From Altibacter sp. (GTDB taxonomy: Bacteria > Bacteroidota > Bacteroidia > Flavobacteriales > Flavobacteriaceae), in NCBI RefSeq assembly GCF_019913785.1, contig NZ_JAIOHK010000063.1:85209-149208 (forward strand): a DNA stretch of 64,000 nt, read 5' to 3'. Shown here one piece after another: positions 1 through 10,613 of the stretch; within the stretch, counting starts at the first letter, position 1; each line of letters begins with the position of its first letter. A model generated the notes under the pieces. That model saw nothing but the letters and a program-made list of their open reading frames with translations, was not told the DNA's origin and searched no databases. A program made the translations under genes and the position numbers.

Positions 1-2
1 TA

Positions 3-209
3 GACTGTACGGTTGACGTAATTGAGGTTGCTTCGGGTAAAAGTGTAGGTGGAGGAAGGTCTTATGATCGTGGGGTAAAGATGTTTATCAACCCGGGCAC
101 ATACCAGGTGAAAGTAAAGGCACTACGGAAAACCGGCTTTGAGGGTGAAAAATCGGCCACCGTGACGATTAAAAAAGGCGAAGATGTTAAACAGGTCTTC
201 AAGTATTAA
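3..209 (+). CDS. C-terminal end of a CDS truncated by the window start; hypothetical
   Basis: Frame 3 open from the window edge, ending ...GEDVKQVFKY*; stop TAA at 207-209. Confidence 0.6.
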   Translation, partial: DCTVDVIEVASGKSVGGGRSYDRGVKMFINPGTYQVKVKALRKTGFEGEKSATVTIKKGEDVKQVFKY

Positions 210-220
210 AAATCTAAATA

Positions 221-847
221 ATGAAGAATTACCTCATAGTTTCGATCATTTTATTTTTTAGTTGTGTTCGCATAGTGGCACAAAACGAGCTTGGAGAGGG
301 CTTTTTTTCACCCAAAACAGAGGAAGTCGAAACCCTGTACCTGTACGACATTCCCAACAGCAGGGCAGGCAGCCAAGAACGCCCCATAGATAGTATCACC
401 TTTGTAAAACGATACGCAAACCATGTGGATGGAATTGGCTATGCCCCCGAAGGTTTTGCGCCGTTTCATGAAAAATTGGACTATGGTGTTTTTGCCATAC
501 GGGTAAAACGTATGGGCCGAGACTATCATGAAATTATCATTAATGAAGAAACCGGGAAGACGGCCTATGTGAGTACCTGGCAAGGAAACTTTATGACCTG
601 GGGCGAGTTTTTTCTCAATTGCCATTCGGTAGAATTTATAGACAAAAACCAAAAAGTTTTCGACAACCCTATGATAAAATCGGCAGGAAGAGTGGTAAGT
701 CCTACAAACTTTAGGGTTCGCTACATTATGGGCGATTGGATGGAAGTGGAAATATTGGCCGACGATTACGACACCGTAAAAGGAAAAGGTTGGATACGTT
801 GGAAAAAAGACGGAAAACTTTTGATTACTTATAACCTGTTCGCTTAA
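221..847 (+). CDS. Hypothetical secreted protein
   Basis: N-terminal signal-like sequence; C-terminal half resembles the next gene (GKGWIRWKKDGKLLITY / GKGWMRWQSAGELLIKY). Confidence 0.75.
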   Translation: MKNYLIVSIILFFSCVRIVAQNELGEGFFSPKTEEVETLYLYDIPNSRAGSQERPIDSITFVKRYANHVDGIGYAPEGFAPFHEKLDYGVFAIRVKRMGRDYHEIIINEETGKTAYVSTWQGNFMTWGEFFLNCHSVEFIDKNQKVFDNPMIKSAGRVVSPTNFRVRYIMGDWMEVEILADDYDTVKGKGWIRWKKDGKLLITYNLFA

Positions 848-857
848 ATTTTAAAAT

Positions 858-1856
858 ATGAAAAACTTCTTCAAACCCGCCCGATTAGGATTTTACTTTT
901 TAATGCTTGTTGCCTTTTTTATCATTGGCCTCTACTTCGCCGGCCTCATTGATGCAGGCAAGGGACAAGGCCTAGCTGGTGGAGCTATTGTATTGGGGTA
1001 TGGTATAATGTTTGGCGTTATCGCATTTATCGCTTCCTTTTTTATTGCCCATTATGCACGGCACAAATTTATCGTATATGCCAATATCGTTTTATTGGCG
1101 GTAGTTCTTATCGGTTACGGGATAACACATTACCGCTATATTCAGCGTCAAAATGCCAAAGAGGAAAGCGAACAGTTTAAACCGGCCCCTACCGAGCCAA
1201 CTCAGCAGACTGAGCCAATTGGGATGGTAACATATTATAAAAACGACGCTTCTCATTCCATACCAATAAAAAATCCAATGGGAGAAAATGACGATATGGG
1301 TCTCGGATTTTTCAAGCCTAACTTTTATCAGTATCCCACTCTTTTTTTTTACGGTAACGTGACCCATGAAAAATCGGTAAGCCAACATACCCCAACAGAT
1401 AGCCTTGCACTAGGACGTGATCAATTTGGTGATTTCGCCCTAGTTTCAGCACCGCCTTGGTTGTTGCCTGAGGCCATGAATTCACCATTTGGCATCTTTT
1501 ATTTTAAAGTGAAAACCGTGGGTCGCGAATTTATTGAAGTGGTAGTGAATTCAAAAACAGGGCAAACGGCCTATCTCAATAAACGAAATGGAGAGCTGCT
1601 TTTTTGGCCGGAGTTTCTTTTAACGGTTTCATCCATTGAATGTATCGAGGGTAGATCTCAAATTCCAAAAATAAAGCCCTTGGATATTGCAGGAGAAGTC
1701 AACACCCCCTATATTCACCTCCGCCCATTACAAGTAAAGGATGAATGGGTACAGCTCGTCTTAAATGACAAGAATTATCGCGAAGTGGGAAAAGGTTGGA
1801 TGCGTTGGCAATCAGCTGGCGAATTATTGATAAAATATGAGCTTCCCAACATATAG
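858..1856 (+). CDS. Hypothetical membrane protein, C-terminal domain paralogous to the preceding gene
   Basis: N-terminal hydrophobic segments, shared C-terminal motif. Confidence 0.75.
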   Translation: MKNFFKPARLGFYFLMLVAFFIIGLYFAGLIDAGKGQGLAGGAIVLGYGIMFGVIAFIASFFIAHYARHKFIVYANIVLLAVVLIGYGITHYRYIQRQNAKEESEQFKPAPTEPTQQTEPIGMVTYYKNDASHSIPIKNPMGENDDMGLGFFKPNFYQYPTLFFYGNVTHEKSVSQHTPTDSLALGRDQFGDFALVSAPPWLLPEAMNSPFGIFYFKVKTVGREFIEVVVNSKTGQTAYLNKRNGELLFWPEFLLTVSSIECIEGRSQIPKIKPLDIAGEVNTPYIHLRPLQVKDEWVQLVLNDKNYREVGKGWMRWQSAGELLIKYELPNI

Positions 1857-1922
1857 TCTCCTAAGATTGTTGGATTTTAAACACCCTTTTTTTTATAAAA
1901 TTTTATTTAGCTTGTGCCGTTG

Positions 1923-1930
1923 TATATTTG
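1923..1930 (+). promoter_or_regulatory. Candidate Bacteroidetes -7 element TATATTTG upstream of ftsK
   Basis: Matches TAnnTTTG consensus 30 bp before the ORF start. Confidence 0.45.
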
Positions 1931-1960
1931 TATTTTTGCTCAAAGACAACCTAAGCGTAC

Positions 1961-4321
1961 ATGGCGAAAAAGAAATCCGCTAAATCGAAAACCCCACGTA
2001 AAAAAATTAGTTTTACGCTCTCTAAACAACAAAAGGTACTTTTGGGTAGCTTTCTGTTCTTATTGGGGATTGCCTTGTTGTTTTCTTTTGCCTCCTATTT
2101 TTTTACCTGGCAGACCGATCAAAGCGATATCGGCCTTCTAAGCGATCGCGACTTGGAAGCCCAGAATTGGTTGAACAAATTTGGGGCCAACGTCGGTCAT
2201 TTTTTTATATATGACGGCTTCGGAATTTCGGCCTTTATCCTAGCCTTTTTAATCACCCTTACCGGAGTTTACTTCTTTTTCGATTTCGCAAAAAAACAAT
2301 TAAAACGCTTTTGGTTCTGGGGCGTCTTACTTATGATATGGTTCTCGGTATTTTTTGGATTTTTCAAATCGACCGCCAATTTGTTCAGTGGCACCATAGG
2401 ATATGAACTCAACGATCTGCTTCAGGATTATCTGGGTTTAATAGGCGCTATTCTAGTGATGACCTTTCTTGCCATCATCTACCTGGTGGTGCGTTTAAAA
2501 GTAACACCCGATAAGGTTACGACCGCGTTAAAAAGTACTAAAAAGGAAATAGCCAACGATTTTGCTTCAGAAACAATTGCTTCGGAAATAGGAACCGATG
2601 CCATCTCGCAAACCGATTACGAAAAGGAGGTAGTTGATGCGGTATTGCCTTCCGAAGAAGAAATAGAGGACCTTCCCGAACCGGTTATAAAAACTTCCGA
2701 AGATTTTTCTATTTCTGAAGAAACCAATGTCGAAATGGAAATTGAGCAGGCTCCCGAAGAAGAGATCATGGAAGGAGATATCAGCAAAAAACTGGTAGAA
2801 GATTTTGGCGAATTCGATCCTACTTTGGAACTCAGTAATTATAAATTTCCATCGATCGAACTGTTGAAAGATTATACAGGTGGAAAAGGAATTACCATCA
2901 ATCAAGAAGAACTCGAGGAAAACAAGAACCGAATTGTCAATACACTTAATAACTACAAGATAGGGATTGCAAACATCAAAGCAACCGTGGGGCCTACGGT
3001 GACCTTATACGAAATTGTACCGGATGCGGGAATTCGGATTTCAAAAATTAAGAACTTAGAAGACGATATTGCCCTATCGCTTTCGGCATTGGGGATTCGA
3101 ATTATAGCTCCTATCCCGGGGCGCGGTACTATTGGGATTGAAGTGCCCAACAAAACACCAAAAATTGTTTCGATGCGTTCGGTGATTGCTTCACCTAAAT
3201 TTCAGAATGCCGAAATGGAACTCCCCATGGCATTGGGAAAAACCATCAGCAATGAAACCTTTGTAGTCGACCTGGCTAAAATGCCTCACCTACTTATGGC
3301 AGGAGCCACCGGACAAGGGAAGTCGGTAGGTTTAAATGCCATACTTACCTCCTTACTTTATAAAAAACATCCTGCAGAAGTTAAATTGGTACTGGTTGAC
3401 CCTAAAAAAGTGGAATTGACGCTTTTTAATAAAATTGAACGACATTATCTAGCCAAACTACCCGATACCGAAGAGGCCATTATAACCGATACCAACAAGG
3501 TGGTGTATACACTGAATTCACTTTGTATTGAAATGGACGCCCGCTACGACCTCCTTAAGGATGCCATGGTGCGCAATATTAAGGAGTACAATACCAAATT
3601 CAAGGCCCGAAAACTAAACCCCCACGAGGGACATCGTTTCCTGCCGTATATCGTACTAGTAATCGATGAATTTGCCGATCTTATCATGACTGCAGGCAAG
3701 GAAGTGGAAACACCCATCGCAAGACTGGCACAACTGGCGCGAGCTATTGGAATTCATTTGATAATTGCCACACAACGTCCTTCGGTAAATGTAATTACCG
3801 GTATTATTAAGGCCAACTTCCCGGCTCGTATTGCTTTTAGGGTAACTAGTAAGATCGATTCCCGTACCATTTTGGACAGTTCGGGAGCCGATCAATTGAT
3901 TGGTCGTGGCGATATGTTATTTACACAAGGAAATGATCTAACCAGATTGCAATGCGCCTTTGTCGATACCCCTGAAGTTGCCGATATAACCGATTATATT
4001 GGATCTCAAAAAGCCTATCCCGATGCTTATTTATTACCAGAATACGAAGGAGAAGAAGGTGGCACAAATCTTGATATTAGCATAGAGGAACGAGACAAGA
4101 TGTTTCGGGATGCTGCAGAAGTTTTGGTGATTGCTCAACAAGGCTCTGCTTCCTTATTACAACGAAAGTTGAAACTAGGGTACAATCGTGCCGGTAGGAT
4201 CATCGATCAGTTAGAGGCTGCTGGAATTGTAGGTCCTTTTGAAGGGAGCAAGGCCAGACAAGTACTTGTTCCAACCATTGACGCATTAAACCAACTATTA
4301 GAAAACGAAAGTAATTCTTAG
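1961..4321 (+). CDS. ftsK: DNA translocase FtsK/SpoIIIE family
   Basis: N-terminal TM segments, Walker A GATGQGKSVGLN, LVLVDPKKVELTLF, C-terminal gamma-like winged helix (SASLLQRKLKLGYNRAGRIIDQLEAAGIVGPFEGSKARQVL). Confidence 0.95.
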   Translation: MAKKKSAKSKTPRKKISFTLSKQQKVLLGSFLFLLGIALLFSFASYFFTWQTDQSDIGLLSDRDLEAQNWLNKFGANVGHFFIYDGFGISAFILAFLITLTGVYFFFDFAKKQLKRFWFWGVLLMIWFSVFFGFFKSTANLFSGTIGYELNDLLQDYLGLIGAILVMTFLAIIYLVVRLKVTPDKVTTALKSTKKEIANDFASETIASEIGTDAISQTDYEKEVVDAVLPSEEEIEDLPEPVIKTSEDFSISEETNVEMEIEQAPEEEIMEGDISKKLVEDFGEFDPTLELSNYKFPSIELLKDYTGGKGITINQEELEENKNRIVNTLNNYKIGIANIKATVGPTVTLYEIVPDAGIRISKIKNLEDDIALSLSALGIRIIAPIPGRGTIGIEVPNKTPKIVSMRSVIASPKFQNAEMELPMALGKTISNETFVVDLAKMPHLLMAGATGQGKSVGLNAILTSLLYKKHPAEVKLVLVDPKKVELTLFNKIERHYLAKLPDTEEAIITDTNKVVYTLNSLCIEMDARYDLLKDAMVRNIKEYNTKFKARKLNPHEGHRFLPYIVLVIDEFADLIMTAGKEVETPIARLAQLARAIGIHLIIATQRPSVNVITGIIKANFPARIAFRVTSKIDSRTILDSSGADQLIGRGDMLFTQGNDLTRLQCAFVDTPEVADITDYIGSQKAYPDAYLLPEYEGEEGGTNLDISIEERDKMFRDAAEVLVIAQQGSASLLQRKLKLGYNRAGRIIDQLEAAGIVGPFEGSKARQVLVPTIDALNQLLENESNS

Positions 4322-4325
4322 TAAC

Positions 4326-4964
4326 ATGAAAAAGTTAGCCTTTTTAGTACTTATCCTTTTTACCTTTTCGAGCTACGCACAAGATGCAAAATCCTTGTTG
4401 AATGAAGTTTCAGCCAAGGCAAAGAGCTATGATAATATTCAGATTGATTTCAAATACAATCTCAACAACGTAAAAGAGAAAGTAAATCAGGATACACGAG
4501 GTGATGTCACGCTTTCGGGAAATAAGTATATATTACACATGATGGGAACCACTCGTTTGTTTGACGGTAAAAAGATATTTACCATTGTTCCTGAAGATGA
4601 AGAAGTAACCATTTCTACCTATAATACACAGGATGATAAAGATGTAACACCGTCAAAATTATTGACTTTTTACGAGAAGGGATATACGTCCAAAATGGAT
4701 GTTGTACAGAATGTAAAGGGTCGGAAAATTCAGTTTGTAAAATTGATTCCCATCGATTCTAAGGCCGAAATGAAAGAAGTATTACTAGGTATAGACGTGC
4801 AAACGAAACATATTTATAAACTTATACAAACCGATGCCAAGGGAACAAAATACACGCTTACGGTAAATTCATTCAAAACCAATCAGCCGTTGTCCAAAAC
4901 TCTTTTTACCTTTGACGAAGCTAAGTACAAGCAGGATGGATACTACATCAATAAGCTTGATTAG
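4326..4964 (+). CDS. LolA-like outer-membrane lipoprotein carrier protein
   Basis: Signal peptide; LolA-like pattern; downstream of ftsK as commonly seen in Bacteroidetes. Confidence 0.8.
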   Translation: MKKLAFLVLILFTFSSYAQDAKSLLNEVSAKAKSYDNIQIDFKYNLNNVKEKVNQDTRGDVTLSGNKYILHMMGTTRLFDGKKIFTIVPEDEEVTISTYNTQDDKDVTPSKLLTFYEKGYTSKMDVVQNVKGRKIQFVKLIPIDSKAEMKEVLLGIDVQTKHIYKLIQTDAKGTKYTLTVNSFKTNQPLSKTLFTFDEAKYKQDGYYINKLD

Positions 4965-4972
4965 CCGATGTT

Positions 4973-6403
4973 TTGAAAATTCTGGATCGCTACATATTAG
5001 TCACCTTCCTGAAGACGTTTTTTAGCGTCTTCATTATTTTAATGTTCATTTTTGTGCTTCAAACTATTTGGTTGTACATCAATGAGCTCGCGGGAAAGGA
5101 TCTGGATGTTTGGGTTGTATTAAAATTCTTATGGTACGTCTCCCCGCGCCTAATTCCATTGGTGCTACCGCTGACAATTTTGGTAACCTCCTTGATGGTT
5201 TTTGGAAGTTTTTCTGAAAAATACGAATTCGCAGCGATGAAGTCGACCGGAATATCACTGCAGCGCGCCATGCGAAGTCTTACGGTTTTTATTTTAGTGC
5301 TTGCAGGCGTTGCCTTTCTCTTTGCCAATAATGTGATCCCCTATTCGGAATATAAATGGCAAAACCTAAGGCGAAATATCGCACAGGTGAGTCCGTCCAT
5401 GATCATAGCCGAAGGACAGTTTAGTCAGATTGGTGACGATTTCAACATAAAGGTAGGTAAGAAAAGTGGAGACCGAGATCAGTTTTTGAACGATATTGTA
5501 ATTCATCAAAAAAAACCTTCGAAGCCCAATGGAAACTACACGGTTATTATTGCCGATAATGGCGAACTGGCTAGCCAAGAAGGAAGCAATACGCTTTCTT
5601 TAATTCTGAATGACGGAAATTATTACGATGATGTACAGGTTAAGGACATAAAAAAACAACTTCGAAAACCCTTTGCCAAAAGCTATTTCGAATCCTATAC
5701 CATCAATATCGATCTTACCAAATTTAACGATACCGATATCGATAAAGAAAACGAACTCAACAACCATAATATGTACAAAATTAATGAGTTGTTCGTTGAG
5801 ATCGATTCCCTGTCCAATAGCTATACCAGAGATATTGCGGCCTTTTCTGAAACCATGTATACCCGTACCGGAGTGACCAAGTTTAGCGGGGAAACACCTG
5901 TTAAAAAAGACTCCATCAAACCCTTTAATTTGATAACCGATCTTTACGAAACCAAACAACAGGCCGATATTATTTCGCTGGCCATTACAAATGTTCGGGG
6001 TACCATTCAAGCGGTAAAGGGCAAAAAAACTGAATTTCATATCAAGACCAAACGGATTAACAAACACGAAATCGCATTGCATGAAAAGTATGTGTTGGCG
6101 CTGGCGTGTATCATTTTGTTCTTTGTGGGTGCTCCATTGGGGGCGATCATCCGCAAAGGGGGCATGGGATTACCCATGGTGGTAGCAGTATTGCTATTTC
6201 TTACCTATCATTTTATAGGAATATTTGCTAAAAATAGTGCCGAAGATGGCACCATGCACCCCTTTATTGCCAGTTGGTTGAGTACGGCAATTATGCTCCC
6301 ATTAAGTATTTGGCTCACCTATCGCGCTACTACAGATCAAGGCATCTTTGATATTGATTCTTTCATGCAACGAATTACAGGTCTATTTAAAAAGAAAGAA
6401 TAG
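4973..6403 (+). CDS. LptF/LptG family permease (YjgP/YjgQ)
   Basis: MKILDRYILVTFLKTFF N-terminus, TM layout, C-terminal GAPLGAIIRKGGMGLPMVVA. Confidence 0.88.
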   Translation: MKILDRYILVTFLKTFFSVFIILMFIFVLQTIWLYINELAGKDLDVWVVLKFLWYVSPRLIPLVLPLTILVTSLMVFGSFSEKYEFAAMKSTGISLQRAMRSLTVFILVLAGVAFLFANNVIPYSEYKWQNLRRNIAQVSPSMIIAEGQFSQIGDDFNIKVGKKSGDRDQFLNDIVIHQKKPSKPNGNYTVIIADNGELASQEGSNTLSLILNDGNYYDDVQVKDIKKQLRKPFAKSYFESYTINIDLTKFNDTDIDKENELNNHNMYKINELFVEIDSLSNSYTRDIAAFSETMYTRTGVTKFSGETPVKKDSIKPFNLITDLYETKQQADIISLAITNVRGTIQAVKGKKTEFHIKTKRINKHEIALHEKYVLALACIILFFVGAPLGAIIRKGGMGLPMVVAVLLFLTYHFIGIFAKNSAEDGTMHPFIASWLSTAIMLPLSIWLTYRATTDQGIFDIDSFMQRITGLFKKKE

Positions 6404-6430
6404 CATTTACCAAAGAAGTTTAGTTTTCAA

Positions 6431-6438
6431 TATCTTTG
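6431..6438 (+). promoter_or_regulatory. Candidate -7 element TATCTTTG upstream of ribB(A)
   Basis: Matches TAnnTTTG consensus shortly before ATG 6457. Confidence 0.45.
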
Positions 6439-6456
6439 CACTTACAATTGAATGCT

Positions 6457-7605
6457 ATGATTACTACCGAAAAAAACACATCAATACAACTCAATACCAT
6501 TTCCGAAGCCATAGAAGATATCAGGAATGGGAAGATTATTATTGTAGTGGATGATGAAAATCGCGAAAATGAAGGCGATTTTATTGCCGCCGCCGAGATG
6601 GTAACTCCCGAAATGATCAATTTTATGGCGACGAACGGTCGCGGACTTATTTGCGCCCCACTCACAGAAGAAAGATGCAATGCCCTTGACCTAAATATGA
6701 TGGTTGAAAACAACACTGTTTTGCACCATACACAGTTTACGGTTTCGGTAGATTTAATTGGTCACGGTTGTACTACGGGAATTTCGGTACACGACAGGGC
6801 GAAGACCATTAAGGCATTAGTAAACAAAGATACCAAACCGGGTGATCTGGGAAGACCCGGACATATATTTCCTTTAAAAGCTAAAACCGGCGGAGTATTG
6901 CGCCGTACAGGACACACCGAAGCCACAATTGATCTGGCCAGGCTGGCCGGTTTTCAACCGGCAGGTATTTTGGTGGAGATTCTAAACGAAGATGGCACGA
7001 TGGCGCGTTTACCTCAATTGGTAAAAGTGGCTAAAAAATTCGATTTAAAGATCATCTCTATTGAAGACTTGGTGGCCTATCGCATGGAGCACGATTCGCT
7101 TATCAAAAAAGAGGAGGACTTTAGTATCAATACCAAGTTTGGTAATTTCAGATTACGGGCATATAAACAAACTACCAATGATCAGGTTCATATTGCTTTA
7201 ACAAAGGGTAATTGGAAAGAGAATGAACCCGTGATGGTTCGCGTAAATGCCACTCTGGTAAACGGTGATATTTTGGGTACGTTGACAAACAATACCGAAC
7301 AGAAACTAGACGATATGTTTAGTGTAATCAATTCTGAAGGGAAAGGAGCCATTGTTTTTATTAATCAACAGAGTCAATCGCTAAACCTTTTGAATCGCTT
7401 AAAAGAACTGAAAGGAGCGCAAAAACCAAACGAAATAGCCAAAGCGCCGCGTATTGATATGGACAGCAAGGATTTCGGGATTGGAGCCCAGATTCTCCAC
7501 GATTTGGGAATTCACAAAATTCGTCTTATTTCTAATAGTGAACAAACCAAGCGTGTTGGGATGATTGGGTATGGGCTTGAGATTACAGAATATGTGAGCT
7601 ATTAA
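6457..7605 (+). CDS. ribB: 3,4-dihydroxy-2-butanone-4-phosphate synthase with C-terminal GTP cyclohydrolase II-like domain that lacks the Zn-binding cysteines
   Basis: DHBP synthase motifs [29 protein letters not shown]-like C-terminus. ATG 6457 preferred over the TTG at 6436. Confidence 0.9.
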   Translation: MITTEKNTSIQLNTISEAIEDIRNGKIIIVVDDENRENEGDFIAAAEMVTPEMINFMATNGRGLICAPLTEERCNALDLNMMVENNTVLHHTQFTVSVDLIGHGCTTGISVHDRAKTIKALVNKDTKPGDLGRPGHIFPLKAKTGGVLRRTGHTEATIDLARLAGFQPAGILVEILNEDGTMARLPQLVKVAKKFDLKIISIEDLVAYRMEHDSLIKKEEDFSINTKFGNFRLRAYKQTTNDQVHIALTKGNWKENEPVMVRVNATLVNGDILGTLTNNTEQKLDDMFSVINSEGKGAIVFINQQSQSLNLLNRLKELKGAQKPNEIAKAPRIDMDSKDFGIGAQILHDLGIHKIRLISNSEQTKRVGMIGYGLEITEYVSY

Positions 7606-8483
7606 TAGTTATTTTTTCTGAAAAAATAAACCGCATCACTTGGAATTTCAGGTACTACCGTATGTTTGTGTTTTTTAAACCAAGACGCATTTAAGCCTCT
7701 TTCATGATCTAAATCGTAACTACCTATTACCTCCGTTTTTACAAAATTCCAACCTTGTTTCAACTGAAGGTCATAAACCACCTCTGTTGCTGCATCTATT
7801 GTATTGGTCCCATCTCTTCGAACTTTATCTTTTCTATTTTCGGTTCCTTGCATCTTACAAGCCTCATCTACATATACCCAATAAAGAATATAACCTTCGT
7901 CACCCATGGTCAATGTACTTTGGTTGGTAAGATTATAGGTTACACGTACAGAGTTTCCCATTGTAATATTGCCAATAATTTTATCATGTTGTTCCACTTG
8001 TAAAGAAGTTCTGGAAAAAGAACCGACTTTTCCATTATCATAACGTAATGCTCCAATATCTTGGAAATCGAAAAACACAAGGTTCCCTATATAGTCTAAG
8101 CTTGTTTCGGTTGTTATAACTTCGGGTAAATTAATCTGTACAAGACCTTCAGAATTTACACTCCCAACGTGTATTATTTTAGGCTCAGATCCATTTCCTA
8201 TTGATTTATACGACATTAAAAGCTTGGCAGAACCACCATCCCAATTTTCGAACTTATTATTTTTACTCATCATAGTATTTTTCCAATACCAATCGTCTTG
8301 GGAGTTTTCAGCTATTGAACTGTTATTCTCGCTTATAACTTCAGACTTCATATTTTCTACATTAACAGTTTTAGCATTAGCAATACTATCCTGAATTGCA
8401 GAAGATTCGTTTTTGGAATCTTCACTATTTTTACAACTATTCAAGAAGATAAATGCAAGTAGAATAATTATTGTTGGTTTCAT
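7602..8483 (-). CDS. Hypothetical lipoprotein
   Basis: MKPTIIILLAFIFLNSCKN lipobox; start moved to the internal Met. Confidence 0.7.
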   Translation of the reverse strand: MKPTIIILLAFIFLNSCKNSEDSKNESSAIQDSIANAKTVNVENMKSEVISENNSSIAENSQDDWYWKNTMMSKNNKFENWDGGSAKLLMSYKSIGNGSEPKIIHVGSVNSEGLVQINLPEVITTETSLDYIGNLVFFDFQDIGALRYDNGKVGSFSRTSLQVEQHDKIIGNITMGNSVRVTYNLTNQSTLTMGDEGYILYWVYVDEACKMQGTENRKDKVRRDGTNTIDAATEVVYDLQLKQGWNFVKTEVIGSYDLDHERGLNASWFKKHKHTVVPEIPSDAVYFFRKNNY

Positions 8484-8590
8484 AATATATAAGTTTAGGT
8501 TTTTATATTTCAATATGTTTTAGTCCCCCAACAGCAAGTAAACCAAACACAATGAAATTACAATCCACGGCTTGGAATTTACGGCGTATG

Positions 8591-9790
8591 TTAACTACTA
8601 AGCACCTTTTCTATCGTTTCTTTCATAATAGTTGCGCGCTCTTGAACTTCTACCTCGCTCCAACCTATTTTGATTAAAGAAGAAATCGTTCTGCTCATCC
8701 AGGCATCACTCTTAGAGAAATCGGCTGTTTTTAGATCCTGCATCCGGGCTCTAATTTCTGAAGGCAGGCGGCCCATGGATTTCAGTTCTTTCAAGTGATT
8801 CCACCCTTTGATATAATGCCAGTTGTTCGTATACCAATAAAAGCAAGCATCTACTCCTGCTTCACCCAATGCCTTATGTACTTTTTTGGCAAGGTCTTCG
8901 GTAGGCAAAAAGAAATTTAAAAAAGAATAATTCTCTTCGCCACCTTCCGGCACACGTCTAAAGGTCACGCCTTCAATAGTGGAGAGGGCCTCTCGGATTA
9001 TCGAATAGTTTCGTTTTTGTGTTTTTAGAATTCCGTCAAGCTTGTCCAACTGTGCCAAACCTACTGCCGCATGCAATTCTGAAATTCTGAAATTATACCC
9101 TAAATAAGGGTGTGATTCAGCACCGCGATCATTTCCCACATGGTCGTGACCATGGTCCTGAAACTGATCTAATTTTACGGCGTACTGCTCGTTATTGGTA
9201 ATAATACCGCCACCTTCACCACAGGTAATGGTTTTTACAAAATCGAATGAAAAACATCCCAAGTCGCCAATGCTACCCAAGGGCTTGCCTTCATAGGTAC
9301 CTCCTAAGGCCTGACAAGCATCTTCCAGCAAAATGAGTTTATGATTGTTGCAGAGGGCCTTTAAGGCCTTCAAGTTAGCCATGGAACCACACATGTGCAC
9401 CGGCATCACGCATCGTGTATTTGGCGTGATTGCTGCTTCGACCGCTTTTGGATCCAAGGTCAATGTATCATCTATATCGACCAATACCGGAACAGCGCCC
9501 AGCATCATAATCGATTCGAAACTGGCAACAAAGGTAAACGTAGGCATGATTACCTCATCCCCTGCTCCAATTCCGGCGGCAGCGAGTGCCGTGGTCAAAG
9601 CCGAAGTCCCACTGGAAACCAATTGACAATATTGCGATTGCATACGTTCGGCGAAGGCCTTTTCAAATTCCTTGGCTTTCCAGTGGCCATTTCGCATACC
9701 ATCAAAACCATAGCGCATGAGCACACCACTTTCTAAAACATCACTTACTTGTTTGCGTTCTTCGGCGCCAAAAATTTCAAATCCGGGCAT
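8591..9790 (-). CDS. DegT/DnrJ/EryC1/StrS family aminotransferase
   Basis: SSGTSALTTALAAAGIGAGDEVIMPTFTFVA, LLEDACQALGGTYEGKPLGSIGDLGCFSFDFVKTITCGEGG (PLP lysine region). Confidence 0.9.
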   Translation of the reverse strand: MPGFEIFGAEERKQVSDVLESGVLMRYGFDGMRNGHWKAKEFEKAFAERMQSQYCQLVSSGTSALTTALAAAGIGAGDEVIMPTFTFVASFESIMMLGAVPVLVDIDDTLTLDPKAVEAAITPNTRCVMPVHMCGSMANLKALKALCNNHKLILLEDACQALGGTYEGKPLGSIGDLGCFSFDFVKTITCGEGGGIITNNEQYAVKLDQFQDHGHDHVGNDRGAESHPYLGYNFRISELHAAVGLAQLDKLDGILKTQKRNYSIIREALSTIEGVTFRRVPEGGEENYSFLNFFLPTEDLAKKVHKALGEAGVDACFYWYTNNWHYIKGWNHLKELKSMGRLPSEIRARMQDLKTADFSKSDAWMSRTISSLIKIGWSEVEVQERATIMKETIEKVLSS

Positions 9791-9987
9791 ATCTTGTCTT
9801 AATTTTGATTGTTAACTATGATCTAAAGGGTGTAGATGAATGACAAAGGTAAGCGTTGCGTTGTCAATTCAAAATTGGTATTCGATTTAATTTATAGTAA
9901 ATAAATTAAAACATAGAAAGAGATGCTAGACCTAATTAAAAGCCGTTGTACAAAGAAAAGAGACTAAAAACGTTTAAAACTTTCCGC

Positions 9988-10611
9988 TCAACTGCGAAAT
10001 TTTATAACGATCCAACGTCCTAAACCATCCGAACCAGCATCATCGTCGTATACAAGGTCGATAAATCCTTCTCCACTAATTGAAAGTTGTGAAGTGGCTG
10101 CAGTCAATATTCTATTTTGAGGTAGTGCCAATGGACTGTTCTCCAAAATACTTACTCCAGCCGTTTCTGAAAAATAAAGTGACACATGTCTCCCATTAAC
10201 ACCTCCTGTGATCCCAGCAATATTTGCACTCACTAAATACCCATAAACTCTAATGAATGTGGCCCTCGAATTAATGCCGGATGACCCCAAATCAAGATCT
10301 AGGTTATTAATGGTACCTCCAGCTAATGGACCCAGGTTAAAATCACCCACAGTCCCAGACACCGGTGCAGTGTCTAGACTATTATCTATAATAATAAGAT
10401 TTGCCCCAAGGTCAGTTCTATTTAGAGATCTGGAAGAAGCCGTTCCTGTGAGTGAGATTTCATTGGTAGTCCCAACTGGCAATTGATTTATTCTAACTGT
10501 TCCATTCACATCGAGCGTCGCTTGAGGATTAGATGTTCCAATCCCTACTTGAGGCGATGCCGTAGAAGAAATGATAGAGAATATGACGAAAAATACTACT
10601 CTTGTTTTCAT
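9988..10611 (-). CDS. Secreted protein with QVGIGTSNPQATLDVNG N-terminal motif
   Basis: Signal peptide plus motif frequent in Bacteroidetes surface/tail-fibre-like proteins; paralogous to next two genes. Confidence 0.7.
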   Translation of the reverse strand: MKTRVVFFVIFSIISSTASPQVGIGTSNPQATLDVNGTVRINQLPVGTTNEISLTGTASSRSLNRTDLGANLIIIDNSLDTAPVSGTVGDFNLGPLAGGTINNLDLDLGSSGINSRATFIRVYGYLVSANIAGITGGVNGRHVSLYFSETAGVSILENSPLALPQNRILTAATSQLSISGEGFIDLVYDDDAGSDGLGRWIVIKFRS

Positions 10612-10613
10612 AG

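Noticed and set aside
308-652. Antisense ORFs overlapping real genes (e.g. 308-652, 5600-6082, 60050-60409, 49126-49695, 23034-23321)
   Set aside because: They overlap well-supported CDSs on the other strand and show no family motifs.
1914-2141. ORF 1914-2141 (+) overlapping the start of ftsK
   Set aside because: Out of frame with ftsK and composition is not protein-like.
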